A stretch of 64,000 nt of DNA from Actinoplanes sandaracinus (GTDB lineage Bacteria; Actinomycetota; Actinomycetes; Mycobacteriales; Micromonosporaceae), in contig NZ_JASCTH010000005.1 of the NCBI RefSeq assembly GCF_030009775.1, positions 124,001-188,000 on the forward strand. The letters are read 5' to 3'. The notes beneath the pieces were generated by a model that searched no databases, was not told the origin of the DNA, and was given only the letters and a program-made list of their open reading frames with translations. Shown piece by piece: positions 58,505 through 64,000 of the stretch (positions are counted from its first letter, which is position 1; the number at the start of each line of letters is the position of its first letter). The position numbers and the translations under genes were made by a program.

Positions 58505-59950
58505 ATGGGTCTTCCCGCTCGATTCCATCGGAAGCTCACCGTCGTGCTGGCCATGACGGTCGTGCTCCTGGCAGCGTTCGCCCCGCCGGCGTCGGCACAG
58601 TTCATCAGCGTGCGCAATCCGGTCATCTCCCAGCGCGCCGACACCGCGGTGTACAAGCACACCGACGGCTACTACTACATGACGGCCTCGGTGCCCGACT
58701 ACAAGCGCCTCGAACTGCGCCGCGCGACCACCCTGCAGGGCCTGGGCAGCGCGCCGACGGTCAACGCGTTCGTCGCGCCGTCCAGCGGAGCGCTCAGTGG
58801 CTGGATCTGGGCGCCCGACATTCAGTACATCGACGGCGCCTGGTACATGTACTTCTCGGCGTCGCCCGGCACCGCGCGGTTCGATCAGCGGCTGTACTGG
58901 GTCCGCAACACCTGCGCCAACCCGATGAGCTGCTCGTGGAGCGCGCCGCAGCGATTCAACACCGGCTGGGAGTCGTTCCAGCTCGACCCGGCGTCGTTCG
59001 TCAGCCGCGGCGTCCGCTACTTCGTGTGGGCGCAGGACAGCCCGTCGACCAACTTCAACAGCCACATGTACATCGCCCGTATGAACGGCGCCACCGGGAT
59101 CACCGGAACCGCGGTGGAGATCGCCCGGCCGACCGTCAACTGGGAGAAGGAGGGCGTGGCCGGCGTCGTGGAGGGCCCGTCACCGCTGGTGAAGAACGGC
59201 CGCGTCTACATCGCGTACTCGGCCTCCGCGACGGACTCGCGGTACAAGCTCGGCCTGCTGTCCTCCTGGGACAACGTCGACCTGCTCAACACCGCATCCT
59301 GGTACAAGCACCCCAACCCGGTCTTCCAGACCGCCAACGGTGTCTACGGTCCCGGCCACGGCAGCTTCACCGTCGCCGAGGACAACACCACCGACATGCT
59401 CGTCTACCACGCCCGTGACTACGCCACACCGACGCCGGACGCGCTGACCGACCCCAACCGGCACACCCGCATGCAGCAACTCCTCTGGCGCGAGAACGGT
59501 GACCCGTTCTTCGGCCAGCCGATTCCCAGCACCGTCGTCAATCCCGGCATCCGGGGCCAGCACAGCAACCGGTGCGTCGACAACTACAACCGGGACACCA
59601 CACCCGGCGCGCTGGTGCGGCTCTACGACTGCAACGGTGGCACCGCCCAGCAGTGGGAGCTCAACTACAAGGCGGGCAGCTACTACGAGATCCGTAACCG
59701 CAACACCGGCACCTGCCTGGACGACCTGAACGCCAGCACCGCCGCCAACGCGGACGTCGGCCTGCACGCCTGCAACGGATCGACGGCGCAGCAGTGGACC
59801 GTTCAGGATCGCGGCAACGGCTGGATGTCGCTGCGCAACATCGCCGGCAACATGTGCCTCGACAACTACGAGTGGAACGCCGCCAACGGCGCTCGCCTGT
59901 CCCTCTACCCCTGTAACGGCACAGCCGCCCAGCTCTGGCGCCTGGGCTGA
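58505..59950 (+). CDS. Secreted GH43-family glycosidase with ricin-type CBM13
   Basis: A 481-residue exported enzyme. ATG 58505 is chosen because AAGGA lies 8 nt upstream. The signal peptide ends at ASAQ. The five-bladed GH43 body has ISQRADTAVYKHTDGYYYM (catalytic base Asp region), SGWIWAPDIQYIDGAWYMYFSA (pKa-modulating Asp) and KEGVAGVVEGPSPLVKNG (general acid Glu). The C-terminal 135 residues are ricin-type repeats (NRCVDNYNRDTTPGALVRLYDC, GTCLDDLNAS, NMCLDNYEWN). It probably removes arabinofuranosyl groups from arabinan or arabinoxylan. It is convergent with the GH127-type gene. Confidence 0.88.
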   Translation: MGLPARFHRKLTVVLAMTVVLLAAFAPPASAQFISVRNPVISQRADTAVYKHTDGYYYMTASVPDYKRLELRRATTLQGLGSAPTVNAFVAPSSGALSGWIWAPDIQYIDGAWYMYFSASPGTARFDQRLYWVRNTCANPMSCSWSAPQRFNTGWESFQLDPASFVSRGVRYFVWAQDSPSTNFNSHMYIARMNGATGITGTAVEIARPTVNWEKEGVAGVVEGPSPLVKNGRVYIAYSASATDSRYKLGLLSSWDNVDLLNTASWYKHPNPVFQTANGVYGPGHGSFTVAEDNTTDMLVYHARDYATPTPDALTDPNRHTRMQQLLWRENGDPFFGQPIPSTVVNPGIRGQHSNRCVDNYNRDTTPGALVRLYDCNGGTAQQWELNYKAGSYYEIRNRNTGTCLDDLNASTAANADVGLHACNGSTAQQWTVQDRGNGWMSLRNIAGNMCLDNYEWNAANGARLSLYPCNGTAAQLWRLG

Positions 59951-59959
59951 GCGTCCGCC

Positions 59960-59984
59960 GGGGCGGCGGTACGACCGCCGCCCC
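59960..59984. terminator. 11-bp perfect hairpin between convergent GH43 and GH127-type genes
   Basis: GGGGCGGCGGT (59960-59970) pairs perfectly with ACCGCCGCCCC (59974-59984) around ACG, 9 nt after the GH43 stop. It is placed to end both transcripts. Confidence 0.75.
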
Positions 59985-60026
59985 GACGGATCCGTTTCGC
60001 GCGGCGACGACCGCGTGACCCCGGGA

Positions 60027-62291
60027 TCAGGCGGGTGTCAGGCGCCAGAGGTTGTCGGCCGAGCCGTTGTCGGAATCCTGCACCACCTGGGTGCCGCGGG
60101 CGGTCCCGCCGTTGAGGACGGCGAGGAGTTTGCCGGTGTGCACATTGCGGATCTTGTAGGTGCCGTTGCCCTGGTCGAGCAGGGTCCAGCGATGGTCGGC
60201 GGTGCCGTTGTCGTCCCATTGCAGGACGCGGGCGTTGTCGGCGGTGGACATGTTCTCCACGCCGAGAACCTTGCCGCTGTTGAGGTTGCGGAAGCGGACG
60301 GCGGCGCCGTCGGTGATGCGGATCCAGCGGTGGTCGGCGGTGCCGGTGTCGTCCCAGGTCAGCGCGAGGCCACCGTTGGCCGTGGACATGTTCTGGATGC
60401 CGAGGACCAGGCCGGTGGCGGCGTTGACCAGCTTCCACGTGGCCGCGGCGGCGGTGGACCAGTAGACGGTGTAGTTGATGCCGTGCGCGTCGTGGAACGG
60501 CACGAGATTGACGGAGGCGCCGTTCGCGGTGGCGGTGGTCCGGGTGACCGACGAGACGTTCAGCGACGGCAGCGCGCTGAGAGCGGTGTCGCCGTAGTTC
60601 CCGGCCAGCACCATCGGGCCGTACGTGATCGCCTGGACGTCGGGGTTGTCGGGCGCCGGGCGCAGCACCACCCGCATCGGCAGCTTCACCGTGATCGTGT
60701 CGCCGGCGGCCCAGGTCCGGGTGATCGTCGCGTAGCCGCCCGATGCGGGCGAGGACGTGATGGTCCCGTTGACGGCGATCGTCGCCCCAGTGGTCCAGGA
60801 CGGGATGCGGACCCGGATGGCCCACGAGCCGCTCATCGTCCCGGACAGCGTCAACGTGGTGGTGTCACCGGCCGGGAAGGTGGTGGCCTGGGTGACCGTG
60901 ATGCCGCGCTGTGACCAGTCGAGCGTCGACGGCACGAACAGGTTCACCGTCAGGGTGGTACCGCTGCGGTGGTAGACGGCCTCCATCAGCCGGGTGTTGA
61001 CCTCGACGCCGGTGCCCTGGCAACACCAGAAGGTGGTGTAGTCGGTGCTCCAGGTGCCGCCGCCCCATGCCGGGCCGACCCCGCGGCGGCCACCGGGCTT
61101 CAGCGGGGTGAAGTAGGTGACGTGGCCGTGGCTGTCGGCCGGGTTCTGAGCGCCGATCACGTGGTTGAGCAGGGCCTGCTCGTAGAAGTCGAAGTAGGCG
61201 GACCGGTTCGGGTCGAGCAGCCACAGCTCGTGGGTGAGCCGCAGCATGTTGACCGTGTTGCAGTGCTCGCACGTGTCGTTGGTCAGGTAGGAGGCGATCG
61301 CGTTCGGTGCGCGGAAGTGCTCGGCCTGACTGTTGCCGCCGATCGCGTACGTGTGGGCGCCGACCGTGATGTTCCAGGCGTTGGCGGCGATGTCGCGGTA
61401 CCGGGTGGCGCCGGTGGCCTTGTACTCGCGGGCGGCGCCGATCCACTTCGGCACCTGCGTGTTGGCGTGCAGCCCGGCCAGCGCGTCGGTTCCGGCGGCG
61501 AGCGGGTTGAAGACGGAGGCGTGGTCGAAGCGCTGGGCGACGGTCAGCCAGCGGGCGTCGCCGGTCTGCTGGTAGAGGTCGGTGAGCACGGCGTTCATGC
61601 CGCCGAACTCGGTGCCGAGCATGGCCTGCATCTGGGCGGTGGTGAGCCGGGCGGTGCGGGTGTCGACCCAGGCCGCGAGCGCCAGCAGGACGGTGCGGGC
61701 CTGGGTGTTGCCGATGTAGCGCCACACGTCCAGCAGCCCGGCGAGGGTCTTGTGGATGCAGTAGTACGGCACGTTGCCGTTGCTCAGGGTGCGGTTCTCG
61801 ACCGCGGTGATGTCGGCTTCCGGGAAGCCGGACAGGTACCCGTTCGCGGCCTGGCATCTGGCCAGTTCGGCGACCATGTAGTTGGCCTTGTCCCGGCAGA
61901 CGGTGTCACCGAGCACGGCCCAGGCCTGCGCCCACGCGGTCAGGAAGTGGCCCTGCACGTGGGAGCGGAACGGGAAGGACGGCGCGTCCCAGCCGCCGTT
62001 GGCCGCGGCGCCCCCGGTGGACCGGCCGTGATTGGCGCGGAAGACGTAGAGCAGCCGGTCGACGTCGACGAACCGCAGGTAGTTGAGGGTGCGGGTCTGG
62101 TTGTCCAGCAACCGGCCGGCGGTCAGCCGCACCTGGCCGAGGTCGAACGGGTAGGCGGAGACTCCCAGATCGGCGCGGACCGGTGGGATGACGGCCGCGG
62201 CGGCCGGGGCGCCGCGCAGCAGGGCGGGGCCGACCGCGCCGGCGATTGCGACGCCGAGGACGGTGCGGCGGGAGACGGGGAGCGGGGACAT
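60027..62291 (-). CDS. Secreted GH127-type beta-L-arabinofuranosidase with C-terminal ricin-type domain
   Basis: A 754-residue protein from ATG 62291 with a Tat signal (SRRTVLGVAIAGAVG). The (alpha/alpha)6 barrel has SHVQGHFLTAWAQAW, EFGGMNAVLTDLYQQTGD, and the zinc-thiolate site residues CEHCNTVNMLRL and FWCCQGTGVEVN (CCQGTG with the nucleophile Cys). These are the DUF1680/GH127 hallmarks; the enzyme releases beta-L-arabinofuranosides. The C-terminal 125 residues form ricin-like repeats (GLVLGIQNMSTANGGLALTWDD). GGAGG lies 9 nt upstream of the start. Confidence 0.9.
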   Translation of the reverse strand: MSPLPVSRRTVLGVAIAGAVGPALLRGAPAAAAVIPPVRADLGVSAYPFDLGQVRLTAGRLLDNQTRTLNYLRFVDVDRLLYVFRANHGRSTGGAAANGGWDAPSFPFRSHVQGHFLTAWAQAWAVLGDTVCRDKANYMVAELARCQAANGYLSGFPEADITAVENRTLSNGNVPYYCIHKTLAGLLDVWRYIGNTQARTVLLALAAWVDTRTARLTTAQMQAMLGTEFGGMNAVLTDLYQQTGDARWLTVAQRFDHASVFNPLAAGTDALAGLHANTQVPKWIGAAREYKATGATRYRDIAANAWNITVGAHTYAIGGNSQAEHFRAPNAIASYLTNDTCEHCNTVNMLRLTHELWLLDPNRSAYFDFYEQALLNHVIGAQNPADSHGHVTYFTPLKPGGRRGVGPAWGGGTWSTDYTTFWCCQGTGVEVNTRLMEAVYHRSGTTLTVNLFVPSTLDWSQRGITVTQATTFPAGDTTTLTLSGTMSGSWAIRVRIPSWTTGATIAVNGTITSSPASGGYATITRTWAAGDTITVKLPMRVVLRPAPDNPDVQAITYGPMVLAGNYGDTALSALPSLNVSSVTRTTATANGASVNLVPFHDAHGINYTVYWSTAAAATWKLVNAATGLVLGIQNMSTANGGLALTWDDTGTADHRWIRITDGAAVRFRNLNSGKVLGVENMSTADNARVLQWDDNGTADHRWTLLDQGNGTYKIRNVHTGKLLAVLNGGTARGTQVVQDSDNGSADNLWRLTPA

Positions 62292-62344
62292 TCGGCTAAG
62301 CCTCCGGGACGACTCGGGCGAGGGCGGCGGGGGAACGCCGCTTC

Positions 62345-62358
62345 TGTGATCGCTAACA
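62345..62358 (-). promoter_or_regulatory. LacI-type operator 1 of the GH127-type gene (TGTTAGCGATCACA on the minus strand)
   Basis: On the minus strand 62358-62345 reads TGTTAGCGATCACA, differing from the GH43 operator by one base. It is 54 nt upstream of the start codon. Confidence 0.65.
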
Positions 62359-62469
62359 GCCGCAAGCCGACTCGTCGGCGGGCGCCGTGGCATGGCGAGA
62401 GGCGGCGCTGCGTAGGCTCCGGCCGGGAACCGGGACGCGGAACGGCACGACGCGGGACGAATTGCCGGG

Positions 62470-62483
62470 TGTTATCGCTCACA
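62470..62483. promoter_or_regulatory. LacI-type operator 2 of the GH127-type gene (TGTTATCGCTCACA)
   Basis: The motif TGTTATCGCTCACA shares TGTTA-CG-TCACA with the operators at 58432 and 62345 and is close to half of the E. coli lac operator. Its centre is 125 bp from operator 1, so looping is possible. A further half-site ACCGCGATAACA is at 62507-62518. Confidence 0.6.
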
Positions 62484-62561
62484 CTTTGGTTGCTGCAGAT
62501 TGAAACACCGCGATAACACGACTGTCAACGCATCGACGACGCCGCATCGACGGGCGGCGGC

Positions 62562-63317
62562 TCAGGTGAGCAGGAGGACCCCGGCGACAGCCGCGGCGAA
62601 CACCACGATGGTCCAGCGCAGCACCGCCGCCGGCAGCAGCCGCGCGATCCGGGCGCCCACGAAGCCACCGACGATGGTGCCCGGGACGAGCACCGCGACG
62701 ACCGCCCAGTTCACCGGGCCGAACGCACTGTAGATCAGCACCGTGGTCAGGCCGACCACGGCGGAGAACACGTTCTTGAGAGCGTTGAGGCGTTGCATCG
62801 TCTCGTCCAGCACCAGTGCCAGCGCGGCGACCAGCAGCACACCCATCGCCGCGTTGAAGTAGCCGCCGTAGACGCCGCACAGGAACACCGACAACTGCAC
62901 CAGCACGGTCGTACGGCGCGGGGAGTTCGTCTTCGGGTGCCCGGCCATCGCCCGCAGCCTGTCCTGGAAGGCCAGCATCGCGGCGGCGGCCAGCAACAGG
63001 AAGGGCACCACGATGTCGAAGACCGACCGCGGGGTGAACAGCAGGATCCCGCTGCCGCACAACGCGCCCACGACGATCGTGGGAATGATCGTCCGTATCC
63101 GGCGCCGTTGACCGGCCAGTTCGGGGCGGCTGCCGAGGGCGCTCGCGGCATAGCCCGGAGCGACCGACAGCGCGTTGCTGACGTTGGCGGCGACCCCCGG
63201 CAGGCCGAGACCGACCAACAGCGGGAAGGTGATCAGCGACCCGCCACCGGCGATCGCGTTGACGGCACCGGCCACCAGACCGCCGCCCAGGAGGATGAGC
63301 CCCTCTCCCGGTGTCAT
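62562..63317 (-). CDS. TauE/SafE-family (TSUP) membrane transporter
   Basis: A 251-residue membrane protein from ATG 63317. GGGLVAGAVNAIAGGGSLITFPLLVGLGLPGVAANVSN is the family N-terminal signature, and VFLCGVYGGYFNAAMGVLLVAAL the repeated second signature. About seven to eight hydrophobic segments are visible. TSUP proteins export sulfite, sulfoacetate or other organosulfur anions. No sulfur genes adjoin it, so the substrate is not inferred. Confidence 0.87.
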   Translation of the reverse strand: MTPGEGLILLGGGLVAGAVNAIAGGGSLITFPLLVGLGLPGVAANVSNALSVAPGYAASALGSRPELAGQRRRIRTIIPTIVVGALCGSGILLFTPRSVFDIVVPFLLLAAAAMLAFQDRLRAMAGHPKTNSPRRTTVLVQLSVFLCGVYGGYFNAAMGVLLVAALALVLDETMQRLNALKNVFSAVVGLTTVLIYSAFGPVNWAVVAVLVPGTIVGGFVGARIARLLPAAVLRWTIVVFAAAVAGVLLLT

Positions 63318-63372
63318 GACCCGCCCTTCCCGCCGCCCGGTGAACAGCCGGGGAGACCGGCCGTCGATGTGC

Positions 63373-63789
63373 CTAGTCCTGGTGCTCCCGGACCTTCTCG
63401 ACCGGCCAGCCGATGAACTCGGCGACCTCCTCGGCGTCACCGGACAGGGCCCAGTCCTCGATCGCGTTGGCGAGGCCGTCGGGCAGTCCCTCGGTCACGA
63501 CGTACGTGAGGCCGGCGTCCTCCAGGACGCGGTCGTAGTGGATCCACCTGTCGTCGGGATCGAGTTCCTGGCCCGCGGCCAGGAAGCCGCCGGGGCCGTC
63601 GTTGCCGGCGGCGAGGATCTCGTTGGTTCGCCAGTCGACGATGTCCCAGGCGGTCTCGCCGATCTGACCGCCGGTGACGATCCGGTTCCCCTGGGCCTCC
63701 AATTCCGAGATCCGCTCCCCGATCTTCTCGTTGTCGGCACGATTGGCTTCGAGCGCGTTCTGGATGTGGGTCTTCACAAGGTCGGTCAT
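63373..63789 (-). CDS. Small acidic hypothetical protein
   Basis: A 138-residue acidic protein from ATG 63789, with GGGGGA a few bases upstream. The N-terminal 35 residues (IQNALEANRADNEKIGERISELEAQ) look like a coiled coil. The rest includes WDIVDWRTNEILAAGND and AIEDWALSGDAEEVAEFIGW. No family is recognised. Confidence 0.65.
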   Translation of the reverse strand: MTDLVKTHIQNALEANRADNEKIGERISELEAQGNRIVTGGQIGETAWDIVDWRTNEILAAGNDGPGGFLAAGQELDPDDRWIHYDRVLEDAGLTYVVTEGLPDGLANAIEDWALSGDAEEVAEFIGWPVEKVREHQD

Positions 63790-63859
63790 GGCGGTCCCCC
63801 GATGATCATTTGGTGGCGTCGTGGAGCATACGTGCGCCCGCGGCCCGGGCACACGGACC

Positions 63860-64000
63860 TCACGGCGTGGTGGAACGAGCAGTCCGGTGCAGGGCGCGCA
63901 CGTACTCGCCGGGTGTCCGGCCGACGGCCGCCCGGAACTCGTTGACCAGGTGCGCCTGGTCGGTGTAGCCGAGCCGGGTCGCGATGTCGGCGGCGCCGGA
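63860..64000 (-). CDS. AraC-family regulator, C-terminal fragment (runs off right edge)
   Basis: The minus-strand frame ending at TGA 63860-63862 codes for the last 46 residues of an AraC helix-turn-helix: DIATRLGYTDQAHLVNEFRA then VGRTPGEYV. This is the second HTH with the usual GYxDQxHLxxxF...G.TP signature. The N-terminal sensor part lies beyond the window. Confidence 0.82.
   Translation of the reverse strand, partial: SGAADIATRLGYTDQAHLVNEFRAAVGRTPGEYVRALHRTARSTTP

Noticed and set aside
1-64000. tRNA, rRNA and CRISPR arrays
   Set aside because: I saw no tRNA-like cloverleaf with conserved TTCRANNC context, no rRNA-like stretch and no regularly spaced repeats; a covariance-model scan would be needed to exclude small RNAs.

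Overview
The window is high-GC actinobacterial DNA. GTG and TTG starts are common, genes are coupled through ATGA/GTGA overlaps, and there are Tat-type and lipobox exports, ROK and LacI-type sugar control and secreted glycosidases with ricin-type (CBM13) modules. This gene style fits a soil or plant-litter actinomycete such as Micromonosporaceae (Actinoplanes-like). That placement is an inference from style; no rRNA or other marker is present. I saw no tRNA, rRNA or CRISPR array.

Left part (1-25.5 kb): (a) A minus-strand ebo-type 'metabolite traffic' cluster (1-5281), led by an inositol-phosphate-synthase-like cyclase and followed by EboC (UbiA), a TIM-barrel isomerase, EboA, EboB (TatD) and EboE, which runs off the left edge. 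(b) Upstream of it, a ROK regulator - sugar ABC transporter - Gfo/Idh/MocA operon (5546-11772). (c) A 461-nt divergent region (11773-12233) dense in palindromes, then a secreted PA14/propeller/CBM protein (12234-15023). (d) A TetR regulator plus an AlkB-type membrane monooxygenase. (e) A second sugar locus: Gfo/Idh and ROK on the minus strand, divergent from a tightly overlapped five-gene operon (dehydrogenase, isomerase, two glycosidase-type proteins, inositol-monophosphatase-like protein).

Centre (25.5-33.8 kb): an accessory island. Two degraded copies of the same transposase lie in the same orientation at 25552-26339 and 30355-30624. Between them is a clearly lower-GC segment with three genes: a Trypco1-type small protein, a trypsin-like protease fused to a degenerate STAND-type NTPase, and an uncharacterised SPFH-reminiscent protein. 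Directly after the second relic is a KAP-type P-loop ATPase overlapping an Hsp70/actin-fold ATPase gene. Both modules resemble bacterial conflict/defence systems and are the best candidates for something undescribed.

Right part (33.8-64 kb): a macrolide-type glycosyltransferase, an ABC-2 exporter, small membrane and NUDIX genes, a probable ATC-hydrolase-family protein, a secreted GH81 beta-1,3-glucanase with a promoter and a 16-bp perfect LacI-type operator, a GH5 glycosidase, an XRE-NB-ARC-TPR regulator, gpsA, an ArsR/flavin-monooxygenase/BASS-transporter set, a MarR regulator with a tandem operator at its start codon, two GT2 glycosyltransferases, an APH-like kinase, a YbdK-type ligase, and a convergent GH43/GH127-type arabinose-polysaccharide pair carrying the same LacI-type operator motif. 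A TauE/SafE transporter, a small unknown protein and a partial AraC regulator close the window.
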